From contig NZ_VUKE01000003.1 of the NCBI RefSeq assembly GCF_009193175.1, positions 186,001 to 250,000 on the forward strand: a DNA stretch of 64,000 bases. The letters run 5' to 3'. Each line of letters opens with the position of its first letter. The first letter of the stretch is position 1. The notes beneath the pieces were generated by a model, which worked only from the letters and a program-made list of their open reading frames with translations, was not told where the DNA came from and searched no databases. This document shows, piece after piece, positions 8,327-16,770 of the stretch. Origin of the DNA: Georgenia ruanii (GTDB lineage Bacteria; Actinomycetota; Actinomycetes; Actinomycetales; Actinomycetaceae). The position numbers and the translations under genes are program-made.

Positions 8327-8359
8327 ATGCATCGGGGGCGCGCGCCGCAGCGGCCGGGC

Positions 8360-8947
8360 TCAGCCCTTCCGCGGCCAGTTCCGGATGGCGATCGCGATGA
8401 CCCCGCCGGCCACGCCCAGCGCCAGGACGACGGCGACCCATCCCGGGAACCCGCCCTGGTCCTTGCCCTGCTCGGGCTGCGTCGTGGGCTGCGGTGTGGT
8501 GACCACGTCGCCCCCGGCCGGGCTTGGCGTCGCCGCGGCGGTCGGCTCGGGGGTCGGCGTCGCCGCGCCGGTGCCGGCCACGCTGAAGCCGTACTCGCCG
8601 TCGATCCGGTGCCCGTCCGAGGAGACCACCGACCACGTGACCCGGTAGCTCCCGTCCCCGAGCGGCGTGGGCAGCGCGAAGGTGGCCGCGGGCCCGGCGA
8701 CGACGCCGGCGACCTCCGCCACCTTCTGCCCGGCGGCGTCGGCCACGACGACGGCCTGGGTGCTGTCGAGCAGGTCGTTGTTGAACGTCAGGACGATCTC
8801 GGTGGGCCGCTCGCCGAGCGTCTGGTCGGCCGCGGGCGAGGTGCTCAGCAGGACGTCGTGCGCCTGGGCCGGGGCGGCGACGAGGGTGAGGAGACCGACC
8901 AGCAGGCCGGCGAGCACGGCGGGCACGCGGGGACGACGGAACGACAT
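8360..8947 (-). CDS. CopC domain-containing periplasmic-type copper resistance protein
   Basis: 195 residues. A signal peptide (residues 1 to about 29, ending AQA) leaves histidine as the first mature residue (HDVLLSTSPAADQTL), as in CopC copper sites. The second hallmark is SSDGHRIDGEYGFSV. A proline/threonine linker then leads to a C-terminal membrane anchor (VAVVLALGVAGGVIAIAI) and a basic tail. It probably binds copper outside the membrane. The start at 8947 is chosen because TACGGT lies exactly 6 nt upstream; an upstream in-frame start at 8965 would include that promoter. Confidence 0.88.
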   Translation of the reverse strand: MSFRRPRVPAVLAGLLVGLLTLVAAPAQAHDVLLSTSPAADQTLGERPTEIVLTFNNDLLDSTQAVVVADAAGQKVAEVAGVVAGPAATFALPTPLGDGSYRVTWSVVSSDGHRIDGEYGFSVAGTGAATPTPEPTAAATPSPAGGDVVTTPQPTTQPEQGKDQGGFPGWVAVVLALGVAGGVIAIAIRNWPRKG

Positions 8948-8953
8948 GGAGCC

Positions 8954-8959
8954 ACCGTA
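8954..8959 (-). promoter_or_regulatory. -10 element, leaderless promoter of the CopC-domain gene
   Basis: TACGGT on the minus strand ends 6 nt before the ATG at 8947. The same hexamer with the same spacing precedes the gene at 55316. Confidence 0.55.
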
Positions 8960-8991
8960 AGCCACCGGACGAGGCGCCCTCGCACGCCGTC

Positions 8992-9354
8992 TCAGACCAG
9001 CGCCGCGCCCGCCGCGGCGCCCAGCGCCGCCGCGGCCACGGTAAGCACCAGCGTGCCCCCCACGGTCGCCAGCGCCCGGGCCAGGCGTCCGTCGCGCAGG
9101 AGGTTGACGCCGTCGACCATGGCGGTCGAGAAGGTGGTGTACCCGCCGCAGAACCCGGTCCCGAGGACGAGCAGGGCGCCGCCGGGGGCGGTGAGCAGAC
9201 CGGTGAGCAGGCCCAGCAGGAACGAGCCGGTGACGTTGACCACCGTGATGCCGTCGGGGTCGGCCAGCGAGGTGTGGGCCCGCACGACGCCGTCGACGAC
9301 GAACCGGCAGACGGCGCCGAGGCCGCCGGCGAGCGCGAGCAGCAGCACCGTCAC
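8992..9354 (-). CDS. crcB: Fluoride efflux channel CrcB/Fluc, second copy
   Basis: 120 residues with four membrane segments. NVTGSFLLGLL and GTGFCGGYTTFSTAMVDGVN are the Fluc signature (ion-selectivity and phenylalanine-box region). Fluc proteins form antiparallel dimers that leak F- from the cytoplasm. The GTG start at 9354 overlaps the stop of the first copy (9351-9353), so the two are translationally coupled. Pairs of crcB genes usually make heterodimeric channels. Confidence 0.9.
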   Translation of the reverse strand: MTVLLLALAGGLGAVCRFVVDGVVRAHTSLADPDGITVVNVTGSFLLGLLTGLLTAPGGALLVLGTGFCGGYTTFSTAMVDGVNLLRDGRLARALATVGGTLVLTVAAAALGAAAGAALV

Positions 9355-9788
9355 GACGGCCTCCGGCGGAGCAGGACCTCGGCGAGCTTGACGCCGAGCG
9401 CCGCCGCCCCCAGGCCCGTGAGGACCATGGCGGCCGCGTAGCCGAGGCCGGCCAGGGCGCCGCCGTGGAGCAGCACGCCGACCTGGCGTGCGAACGTGCT
9501 GTAGGTCGTGAAGCCGCCGAGGAAGCCCGTGCCCAGCAGCAGGCGCAGCCGGTCTCCGCGCCGGCTGGGCCGGCGGGCGGCGTAGACCTCGAGCAGCAGC
9601 CCGAGCAGGAAGGCGCCGACGATGTTGACGGCGAACGTCGACCACGGCACCTCGGCGGGCCCGGCGAGCCTGTCCGTCCCGAAGCGCGCCAGCGTCCCGG
9701 CGGCGCCGCCCACGCCGACGGCCGCCCACGCCCCCGCCCGCAGGTAGGTCGGTCGGTGCACAGGCACCGGCCCGTCGGGGACGCTCAC
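9351..9788 (-). CDS. crcB: Fluoride efflux channel CrcB/Fluc, first copy
   Basis: 145 residues. It carries a GTLARFGTDRL segment, NIVGAFLLGLL and GTGFLGGFTTYSTFARQVG, the family signature with a Tyr variant in the phenylalanine box. It is about 25 residues longer than its partner at the N-terminus. It would act with the downstream copy as a two-gene fluoride channel. The GTG start at 9788 is 48 bp after the DUF2079 stop; that gap is too short for a fluoride riboswitch and none was seen. A TAGCGT hexamer 8 nt before the GTG could be a near-leaderless promoter. Confidence 0.88.
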   Translation of the reverse strand: MSVPDGPVPVHRPTYLRAGAWAAVGVGGAAGTLARFGTDRLAGPAEVPWSTFAVNIVGAFLLGLLLEVYAARRPSRRGDRLRLLLGTGFLGGFTTYSTFARQVGVLLHGGALAGLGYAAAMVLTGLGAAALGVKLAEVLLRRRPS

Positions 9789-9836
9789 GTCGGGTAACGC
9801 TATCCGGTCGCGGCGGTCACCCCTGGCGTCGGCGGC

Positions 9837-11354
9837 TCAGTGCACCCGCTCGGCCACCTGGTAGCCCTCCGCGTCGAACACGAGCCGGTAGTCGGTGCCC
9901 GGGTGGCGCTCCTCGGCGAACGCCGCGGCGTCGGTGATGTTCCGGTCCGACCAGGTCCGCCGCCAGGTGTCGAGCTCGACGAAGTCCGGCGACGGGTTGC
10001 CGGAGTTGCCCACCCAGTACACCTGCGCCCGGGGCACGAGGTAGGCCATGAGGTAGATGTCCGTCTCCACGGTGGCGCCGGGGGCGACGGCCGCCAGCGC
10101 GCCCATGGCGGCGTCGTGCCGGGCCGGCAGCCGCCAGGTGTCGGGGTCGGCGAGCCGCGCGAGCGGCAGCGACGGCAGCATGACCAGCGTGGTGGCGAGG
10201 GAGACGCCGACGGCGAGGGTCGCCGTCGTCGACCGTGCGGGCCGCCGCGGGCCGGGGGCGCGGGCGGTCACGGCGTCGACCAGGGCGATGGCGGCCACCG
10301 GCATGAGGATCGCCGAGTAGTGCCACTGCCAGCCCCAGTAGTACTCGACGTTGCCGAGGAACCGCCACGCCAGCGTGGGCACCGCCAGCCAGGCCAGCGG
10401 TGAGCGCAGCCCGACGACGCCCGCGACGCCGACGAGCAGCAGGAGCGTGAGGTACTTCTCCGCCGGGACGACGGCGCCGAGGAGCAGATCGAGGAGGCCG
10501 CCCGACTCCGCGGAGCCCAGCCGACCGGTGTAGTCCCAGCGCCCGTGGGGGTTCAGCGCCGGCAGGACGACGCCGATCGCGAGCACCACCCACGCGACCC
10601 CCCACGCCGCCAGCCCCAGGCCGACCCGGCGCGGCGAGCCGGGCCCGGTCGCTCGCGCGTCGGGCCCGTCGGGCCCCACGGGCGCGTCGGGCCCCACGGG
10701 CGCGTCGGGCGCCACGGGGGCCACCCGGCCCCGCCACGCCATGACCAGGCCGAGGACCGCCACGGTCAGGCCCAGGTCCTCCTTGACGAAGACCAGCGGC
10801 GCCGCCCAGGCCGCGCACGCCCACCAGCGCCGCCGCACGAACGCGGCGAGCGACCACGCGAGCAGCGGCACGGCGAGGGCGATCTCGTGGAACTGCGCCG
10901 CCACCGCGCCCTGCAGGCCCCAGCTCAGGCCGTAGGCGACCCCGAGCACGGTGCCCCGGCGCCAGCCCAGCCGCTCGCGCGCCACGGCGGCGACCGGCAC
11001 GACCGACAGCCCCAGCAGCAGCGCCTGGAGGATCAGCAGCGTCAGCCCCGACGGGAAGATCCGGTAGATCGGGCCGAGGACGACGAGCAGGGGGTGGAAG
11101 TGGTCGCCGAGGAGGTTGAACCCCGCGCCCTTGATCGTCACGATCGGTGCCCGGCCGTGGGCGTAGGCCTGGGCGAGCTGGGTGAAGATGCCCAGGTCCC
11201 AGGACGGGGACTCGAGCAGCCGCCACTGCAGCACCGCGAAGAGCGTGTAGAGCCCGGCGACGGTGCCGGCCAGTGCCCACGGCACCCACCGGTCGGCGCG
11301 GGTGCGGACGGCGCCGGGCCCGGGCGGGGCCTGGGTCGCCTCCAGCCGAGCCAT
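9837..11354 (-). CDS. DUF2079 domain-containing multi-pass membrane protein
   Basis: 505 residues with about ten hydrophobic segments. The N-terminal SPSWDLGIFTQLAQAYAHGR and GDHFHPLLVVLGPIYR are DUF2079 signatures; the family resembles GT-C glycosyltransferases, and the aspartate of WDLGIF is at the position of a catalytic acid in that fold (inference). The start ATG 11354 has AGAGGA upstream. An 18-bp tandem repeat inside the gene (10667-10720) encodes a GPDAPV-type loop. No sugar-pathway neighbours indicate a substrate. Confidence 0.82.
   Translation of the reverse strand: MARLEATQAPPGPGAVRTRADRWVPWALAGTVAGLYTLFAVLQWRLLESPSWDLGIFTQLAQAYAHGRAPIVTIKGAGFNLLGDHFHPLLVVLGPIYRIFPSGLTLLILQALLLGLSVVPVAAVARERLGWRRGTVLGVAYGLSWGLQGAVAAQFHEIALAVPLLAWSLAAFVRRRWWACAAWAAPLVFVKEDLGLTVAVLGLVMAWRGRVAPVAPDAPVGPDAPVGPDGPDARATGPGSPRRVGLGLAAWGVAWVVLAIGVVLPALNPHGRWDYTGRLGSAESGGLLDLLLGAVVPAEKYLTLLLLVGVAGVVGLRSPLAWLAVPTLAWRFLGNVEYYWGWQWHYSAILMPVAAIALVDAVTARAPGPRRPARSTTATLAVGVSLATTLVMLPSLPLARLADPDTWRLPARHDAAMGALAAVAPGATVETDIYLMAYLVPRAQVYWVGNSGNPSPDFVELDTWRRTWSDRNITDAAAFAEERHPGTDYRLVFDAEGYQVAERVH
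10667..10720. repeat. 18-bp tandem repeat, 3 copies, inside the DUF2079 gene
   Basis: Units at 10667-10684, 10685-10702 (identical) and 10703-10720 (two differences). In frame it encodes hexapeptide repeats of Gly-Pro-Asp-Ala-Pro-Val type in a hydrophilic loop, so copy number can vary without a frameshift. Confidence 0.85.
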
Positions 11355-11437
11355 GGAAGTCCTCTCGCCGATCGCGGCCGCCGGTCCGAGGGTACCTGCG
11401 CCCGCGGCGCGCCCGCGTCGAGCGGCGGGTGCCCGGG

Positions 11438-12130
11438 TCAGCGGTGCCGCAGGCCCACCATCGACAGCAGGAGGGGCAGGAGGGTGAGGCTGATGAGGAA
11501 CGCCCACCCGCCGGTGAGGCGCCGCCGCGGCGGCGGCATGCTCCGGGCCCAGGCGGGGGCGGGCTCGAGGAGGAGGAACGCGATCCAGAGGGGCGTGGCG
11601 CCGGCGAGCCAGAACCAGGCCCACTTCGTCGCCAGGTGCGGTTGTGGCCCGGCGATCAGCAGGCACAGGGCCGCGAAGGCGGCGAGCCCGGTCAGCCAGG
11701 CGAGCGGGCCGCCGTCGAGGCGCACGGGCGCGTCCTGGACGGTGACGGCCACGTGGCTCGGGGACCGGTCGGCCGCGGCGAGGATCCGCTCGGCGTCGGC
11801 GGAGCCGGCCGCGGCGTCGGCGCCGACATCGCCCTGGCCGGCGGGGGAGGGGAAGGTCGCGGACGCGCGGTGCCCGCCGGCGGTGGTCCACACGACGGAG
11901 AAGGGGCCGCCGTCGTCCGGGCCGGCGGGGCGCTCCAGGGTCAGCGCGGTGACCGACCCGGCCGCCAGGTCCGCGAGGAGGTTCTCGAGCGGGCGCTCCA
12001 CGGGCTGGCGCAGCGTGCTGGCCCAGCCCAGGAGCAGGAGCGCGGCGAGCACGCAGCGCAGGGCGAGCAGGGCGGGCGAGGCCGGCGGAGACGGCGTGAG
12101 CGCCGCGGGCGACGCGCTGGCGACAGTCAT
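11438..12130 (-). CDS. Hypothetical membrane protein, 230 aa
   Basis: Not recognised. One hydrophobic segment lies near residues 20-36 (PALLALRCVLAALLLLGW), then about 100 extracytoplasmic-looking residues with Thr/Ala/Gly-rich stretches, then three C-terminal segments (LAWLTGLAAFAALCLLIAG, WFWLAGATPLWIAFLLL, WAFLISLTLLPLLLSMVG). An ATG at 12130 begins just past the end of the flippase-like gene on the same strand (91-bp gap), so they may be co-transcribed. No enzymatic motif is visible. Confidence 0.6.
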   Translation of the reverse strand: MTVASASPAALTPSPPASPALLALRCVLAALLLLGWASTLRQPVERPLENLLADLAAGSVTALTLERPAGPDDGGPFSVVWTTAGGHRASATFPSPAGQGDVGADAAAGSADAERILAAADRSPSHVAVTVQDAPVRLDGGPLAWLTGLAAFAALCLLIAGPQPHLATKWAWFWLAGATPLWIAFLLLEPAPAWARSMPPPRRRLTGGWAFLISLTLLPLLLSMVGLRHR

Positions 12131-12221
12131 GCCGGGGGCTCCCTCGGTCCGTCCCCGCCCTCCGTCGGGCGTGCTGGGCTCAACCTAGCGGTCCGGCCCG
12201 CCGCCGAGGTGCCGGCCGGCG

Positions 12222-14948
12222 TCAGAGGATGCCGCGGCGCTGCACCAGCCGCAGCGCCGCCCAGCCCAGCGGCACGCACAGCCAGAAGGTCAGCAGCCGG
12301 AAGACGATCGAGACCGAGACCGCCGTCGCGCCCGGGATGCCGGCCAGGGCCAGCCCACCGGTGAGGGCGGCCTCGACCGGACCGATGCCGCCGGGGGACG
12401 GGATGACCGAGCCCAGGGAGTTCGACGCCAGGTAGGTGATGGCCAGCGACGTCAGCGGCAGCTGGTAGCCGAACGCCGCCAGCGAGGCGCCGAACGCGGC
12501 GACGTACCCGGCGGTGAGGATGAGGTTGCCCGCGATCCCGACGAGGAGGCGGCGCGGGTTCGACGCCACCCACACCAGCCGGGGCCACGCCTGGCGCACC
12601 GTCGGGGCGACCTTCTCCCACACCCACTCGCGCAGCCGCGGGATGAGGAACAGCACGCCCACGACCACCAGGACGCCGACGACGACGGCCACCACCGAGC
12701 TCGACGGCATCCCCAGGGTCCCGGCGGAGCCGGTCGCCAGGGCGACGGCGACGAGCAGGAGCACGGTGGTGACGAACCGGGACAGCTGCACCAGCCCCAC
12801 CGTGGCCGCGGCCATCGCGGTGGCCACCTTCTGCTTGGTCAGGAAGCGCAGGTCGACCGCGGCCGGCCCGATCCCGGCCGGCGCCACCAGCGCGATGACC
12901 GAGGCGGCGATCTGCACCAGCGTGGTGCGCCACAGCCCGAGCTTCTCGGGGGTGAAGGCCACCAGGGACATCGCCGAGCCGACGTACGTCGTCATGCCGA
13001 GCAGGAACGCGGCCACCATCCACCCGACCGACGCCCCGCGGACCGACTCGGCGACCTGCTGGAAGTTCAGCGACCCGAACAGCACCCACAGGGCCACGAC
13101 GCCGACGGTGACCGTGATGACGGTGCGCGGCGAGAACCGGGCGAGCTGGACCGGCGGGACGTCCGCCGTCGGGATGAGGTCGACGAGCTCGGAGCGCAGG
13201 CTCGCGAGCAGGCCGCGGTGGTCCTTCGCCGCGGCACGGGTGCGGCTGGGCAGCGCCACCGGCTGCAGCAGGGGCGCCATCGAGGCCATCTGGTCGCGGG
13301 TGAGCACCCGGGCGGCGGAGGCGAGGGCACGCTCGGTGCCGACGAGCATGCCGAGCATGGCGAGGAGCTGGGCGAAGTCGATGCGGCGGGCGAGCTCGGT
13401 GGAGATGATCTCCCCGTTCTCCCAGCCCACGAGCCACACGTGCCGGTCGCCGTCGACCACGACCGAGCCGGCGTGGAGGTCGCGGTGCGCGATGCCGTGC
13501 GCGTGCGCCGCCCGGACCTGGGCCCAGACCTCGTCGAGCAGGGCCTCGTCGATCTCCTCCGGGGCGAGCTCGTCGAGCGGGCGGCTGTCGGGCAGGTGGT
13601 CGGTGACGATGAGGACGGAGTCGCGCGCCTCGGTGATCCCGGTCATGGCCGGGGTGTGCACGCCGGCGGCGCGGGTGGCCAGCGCCATGAGCGCCGCGCC
13701 GTCGGCGGCGTCGCGCAGGGTCCGCGCCGGACGCCGGGAGAAGCCGCGCAGCCGGATGCTCTCCCACAGGCCGGAGAGGTAGCCGACGACGTGCCGGTCG
13801 CCGTCGAGGACGGTGACGTCGTGCCGGCGCCCGTCCGTGTCCCAGACCGCGTACAACCGGGGCGTGTCCTCGCTCTCGGGGGCGACGGCCGCGGAGGAGG
13901 CCACCTCGGCGAGGACCTGCTGGGGGTCGGTCAGCACGTCGGGGACGATCGTGTCGCCCGTCCCGCCCTCCTGGTCGACGGCGGCGAGCAGCTCGGCGGG
14001 CGAGAGGTCGGTGTCCCGGCCGGGCCGGGAGGAGCGGTACTCCTCGTGCCCGGCGGCCGCGGCGGCGTCGCCCGCGCGGGCCGGCGCGCCCTCCGGCAGC
14101 CGCTCGGTGTAGCCGATGGGGGACGAGGTGGTCACCGTCCAGGCCTGGACGGGGGTGGTGGGCAGCAGGGGGTCGACCCGCACCACCCGCACCGCGTCGA
14201 CGCCGGCGCGCCGGAGCCCCCGGACGAGCGTGACGCCGGTGGCCCGCTCGTGCAGCACGCCGGACGCGTACCGCATGCCCAGGCCGGTGGCGCGGCCGAG
14301 GAGCACGGTGACGAGTGCGCCGGGCAGGGTCTGCTCGCCCTGGACGACCCCGAGGCCGAGCACCACCCACAGCAGGATCCAGGACCAGCCGAGGGTGCGG
14401 TTGTGGGACCGGTCGCCCACGGCCGTGAGCAGCCCGGCGATGGCCGCGACGAACGGGTTGAGCGCGATGTGGGTGTGGCCCTGGGAGTTGGTGATCGCCA
14501 GGCCGGTGACGAGGGCGGAGGGGCCGACGGCGTCGAGCAGCCACACCGCGCCGACGGCGAGCAGTCCGGCGACGACGGCGGTGATGGCCGCCTCGAGCGC
14601 GGAGCGCCAGCTGCGCCGGATGAGGCGGTCGGCCAGGACGGCCAGCGGCACGAACAGCGTGACGATGCCCTGCAGGACCGTGACCGGCACGAGAAGCACC
14701 TGGCGCAGCACGTCCGCGACGGCGGACTGCACGTCCTTGGTCACGCCCTGGGTGGTGGCGTTCGCGTAGACGGCGAGGATCAGCACGACGACGATGCCGA
14801 CCGCGCAGAGGATCAGGGCGATGAGGTCGGCCGGACGGCGCACGCGGGCCTGCGGGGCGTCGACGAGCAGCACCTGCCGGCGCGGCGAGTCCTCGCGCGG
14901 GGCGCTCGCGGGCACGGCGGCGCCGCCCTCGCCCAGCTGCTGCCTCAT
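12222..14948 (-). CDS. Large membrane protein: kinase-like module fused to LPG-synthase-type flippase domain (UPF0104)
   Basis: 908 residues in three parts. Residues 40-235 hold about six membrane segments. Residues about 360-530 are soluble and contain AHAHGIAHRDLHAGSVVVDGD (around 481-501), resembling the catalytic loop of protein-kinase-like folds, followed by LVGWENG where a DFG-type motif would be. Residues about 600-895 form a multi-span lysylphosphatidylglycerol-synthase transmembrane domain (AYGP-like segments, NSLGSVIPSPGGIGPVEAAL). I saw no clear N-lobe lysine, so kinase activity is doubtful. Such fusions occur in actinobacteria; the function is not established. It may move or sense lipids. 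Confidence 0.75.
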   Translation of the reverse strand: MRQQLGEGGAAVPASAPREDSPRRQVLLVDAPQARVRRPADLIALILCAVGIVVVLILAVYANATTQGVTKDVQSAVADVLRQVLLVPVTVLQGIVTLFVPLAVLADRLIRRSWRSALEAAITAVVAGLLAVGAVWLLDAVGPSALVTGLAITNSQGHTHIALNPFVAAIAGLLTAVGDRSHNRTLGWSWILLWVVLGLGVVQGEQTLPGALVTVLLGRATGLGMRYASGVLHERATGVTLVRGLRRAGVDAVRVVRVDPLLPTTPVQAWTVTTSSPIGYTERLPEGAPARAGDAAAAAGHEEYRSSRPGRDTDLSPAELLAAVDQEGGTGDTIVPDVLTDPQQVLAEVASSAAVAPESEDTPRLYAVWDTDGRRHDVTVLDGDRHVVGYLSGLWESIRLRGFSRRPARTLRDAADGAALMALATRAAGVHTPAMTGITEARDSVLIVTDHLPDSRPLDELAPEEIDEALLDEVWAQVRAAHAHGIAHRDLHAGSVVVDGDRHVWLVGWENGEIISTELARRIDFAQLLAMLGMLVGTERALASAARVLTRDQMASMAPLLQPVALPSRTRAAAKDHRGLLASLRSELVDLIPTADVPPVQLARFSPRTVITVTVGVVALWVLFGSLNFQQVAESVRGASVGWMVAAFLLGMTTYVGSAMSLVAFTPEKLGLWRTTLVQIAASVIALVAPAGIGPAAVDLRFLTKQKVATAMAAATVGLVQLSRFVTTVLLLVAVALATGSAGTLGMPSSSVVAVVVGVLVVVGVLFLIPRLREWVWEKVAPTVRQAWPRLVWVASNPRRLLVGIAGNLILTAGYVAAFGASLAAFGYQLPLTSLAITYLASNSLGSVIPSPGGIGPVEAALTGGLALAGIPGATAVSVSIVFRLLTFWLCVPLGWAALRLVQRRGIL

Positions 14949-15113
14949 GCGGGGAGTCTACGGGGCATACCTGCGGGAATACGGTGTGCCGCGAGCGGGC
15001 GGCGCCAGCCCGCGGCGGGCGGCCGCGCCGTCTCCTCGCGCTCAGGTCCGCTAGGTATCGTGGACGGCGGGGAAATCGGCGGCGTGCGCCTCGTCGACGG
15101 GAGGGAGCGGGCG

Positions 15114-15710
15114 ATGACCTGGATGCGCGGACCGGACCGTCGCCGGCTGCTGGACGAGCTCCAGCGCTTCACCACGCGGACCTGGCGACTGACCCTCGTG
15201 CGCGGCGTCGTCGTGCTGGCGCTCGGCCTCGTCATCCTCCTCGCGCCGCTGACCAGCGTGGTGGCGGTGGTGGCCCTGCTCGGCGCGCTCGCGGTGGTCG
15301 ACGGCGTGGTCGCCCTCGTCGTCGGCCTGCGCGCCCGCGGCGCGGCGGGCTCGGGCTGGCGGCTGGCCCAGGGCGTGGTGAGCGTGCTGCTCGGGCTGCT
15401 GCTCATGTGGCAGCCGGAGGTGCTGCTCGTGTCCCTGGCGGCGATCGCCGGCGTCGCGCTGGTCGTCGTCGGGGTGGGCATGGCGGTCATCGCCGCCCAG
15501 ACCCGCCGCATGGGGCCGTCGACCTGGCGCTGGCAGGTCCGGGTCGGCGTGCTGCTCGCGCTGGTGGGCGCCGTCCTCCTCGCCTTCCCCGCCACGAGCG
15601 TCGCGACCGTGGCCGTCCTCGTCGGGCTCACCGCCTGCGCCGCCGGGATCGTGGGCCTGGTCCACGGCGTCCGGCTGCGCCGCGCGGCGAAGGACCTGCA
15701 GCACCGCTGA
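15114..15710 (+). CDS. DUF308/HdeD-like membrane protein
   Basis: 198 residues with six hydrophobic segments arranged in pairs, glycine-rich and typical of HdeD/DUF308 proteins (RGVVVLALGLVILLAP, RLAQGVVSVLLGLLLMWQP). In E. coli HdeD is linked to acid resistance; the role here is unknown. The ATG at 15114 follows a GGGAGCGGG ribosome-binding region; an in-frame GTG at 15060 is less likely. The last codons and stop are duplicated in tandem (15693-15732). Confidence 0.72.
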   Translation: MTWMRGPDRRRLLDELQRFTTRTWRLTLVRGVVVLALGLVILLAPLTSVVAVVALLGALAVVDGVVALVVGLRARGAAGSGWRLAQGVVSVLLGLLLMWQPEVLLVSLAAIAGVALVVVGVGMAVIAAQTRRMGPSTWRWQVRVGVLLALVGAVLLAFPATSVATVAVLVGLTACAAGIVGLVHGVRLRRAAKDLQHR

Positions 15711-15732
15711 GCGACCTGCGGCACCGCTGAGC
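15693..15732. repeat. 20-bp tandem duplication spanning a stop codon
   Basis: 15693-15712 and 15713-15732 match at 19 of 20 bases. The first copy contains the last five codons and TGA stop of the DUF308 gene; the second lies wholly in the 3' untranslated region. Confidence 0.9.
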
Positions 15733-15757
15733 CGCGTGACCGGGCGCGCCGCCCGTC

Positions 15758-16639
15758 TCACGTCAGGCCGAGGGACGCCAGCACCCCGGCCGGCAGCAAC
15801 GCGTAACCGACGAAGGCGACCACGTCGATGAGGGCGTGGGCGACGACGAGCGGCATGGTGCGCCGTCGGCGCCGGTAGTACTGCGCGAAGATCACGCCCA
15901 TGACGGCGTTGCCCACGAACGGGCCGATGCCCTGGTAGAGGTGGTAGGCGCCGCGCACCAGGGCGCTGGTGGCGACGACGGCGGCCGGCCGCCAGCCCAG
16001 CTGCTCGAGCCGCTCGACGAGGTACCCGGCCACGATGACCTCCTCGAGCAGCGCGTTCTGCAGCGCCGCGAGGATGAGCACCGGCACGGTCCACCAGTGG
16101 GCGTTGAGCGCCGAGGCGTGCACCTCCACGGTGACGCCCAGGGCCCGGCCCAGCAGGTACAGCCCCAGGCCGGGGATGCCGATGAGGGCGGCGAGGCCCA
16201 CCCCGTCGGCGAGCGTGCGCCAGGGCCGGTGGGCGTCCAGGCCGATGCGCGCCGTCGCCCGCCGGCCCGGCTCGGAGAGCAGGAACAGCGCCAGGGCCAC
16301 CGGGACGAGCGCGAAGCCGATGGACAGCAGCTGGTAGGTGAGGTCGAGGTACGGCCGCGGCGAGCGCGAGGGGTTCAGCGCGGCGGCCTGCTCGCCCAGC
16401 GGCGTGCCGGCGGTGAGCCGGGCGACGATGGTGACGACGGCGTAGACCGCCGACTGCCCCAGCGACAGCCCCAGGACGATCCAGATCTCGGTGCGCAGCC
16501 GACGGCGCTGCCACCCGGCGGGCACGGGCGGGCTGCCGACGGCGCGGGGTGGCGCCGCGGTGGCGTGGTCGGCGCCCGCCGGGGCGGCGGCGGTGCGGAC
16601 GCCGCCGTCCGGCGGGTCCGTGGTGTCGTTCGCGCTCAC
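15758..16639 (-). CDS. CPBP family intramembrane metalloprotease (Abi/Rce1-like)
   Basis: 293 residues with about seven hydrophobic segments. The CPBP motifs are in order: EEVIVAGYLVERL (paired glutamates of motif 1), RGAYHLYQG (motif 2 His), and VVAHALIDVVAF (motif 3 His-Asp). These residues form the metal-dependent protease site of the Rce1/Abi family. The N-terminal ~45 residues are Ala/Pro-rich and cytoplasmic. The start is a GTG at 16639. The substrate is unknown; bacterial members process membrane proteins or peptides. Confidence 0.88.
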   Translation of the reverse strand: MSANDTTDPPDGGVRTAAAPAGADHATAAPPRAVGSPPVPAGWQRRRLRTEIWIVLGLSLGQSAVYAVVTIVARLTAGTPLGEQAAALNPSRSPRPYLDLTYQLLSIGFALVPVALALFLLSEPGRRATARIGLDAHRPWRTLADGVGLAALIGIPGLGLYLLGRALGVTVEVHASALNAHWWTVPVLILAALQNALLEEVIVAGYLVERLEQLGWRPAAVVATSALVRGAYHLYQGIGPFVGNAVMGVIFAQYYRRRRRTMPLVVAHALIDVVAFVGYALLPAGVLASLGLT

Positions 16640-16710
16640 CTACGACAGTGTGCCCCCGGCGGCGGCCGGGGCGGCGAAGGCGGGCTGGTGGCGGCCCTCG
16701 GCGCGGGCGG

Positions 16711-16770
16711 TCAGGCCGGGGTCACGTCCGGCGCGGGGCGTCAGGCCGGGGTCACGTCCGGCGCGGGGCG
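16711..16770. repeat. Perfect 30-bp tandem duplication spanning the STAS gene stop codon
   Basis: 16711-16740 and 16741-16770 are identical. The gene-proximal copy encodes the last nine residues and stop of the STAS protein; the distal copy is an untranslated in-frame replica including a second TGA. Confidence 0.95.

Noticed and set aside
9789-9836. Fluoride riboswitch upstream of the crcB pair
   Set aside because: Only 48 bp separate the start codon from the upstream gene, and no pseudoknot-like sequence was seen.
10667-10720. 18-bp tandem repeat as a regulatory repeat
   Set aside because: It is in frame inside the DUF2079 gene and encodes a hydrophilic loop repeat.
15060-15113. GTG at 15060 as start of the DUF308 gene
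   Set aside because: The ATG at 15114 has a better ribosome binding site and begins at the usual N-terminus; the extra residues are not hydrophobic or conserved-looking.
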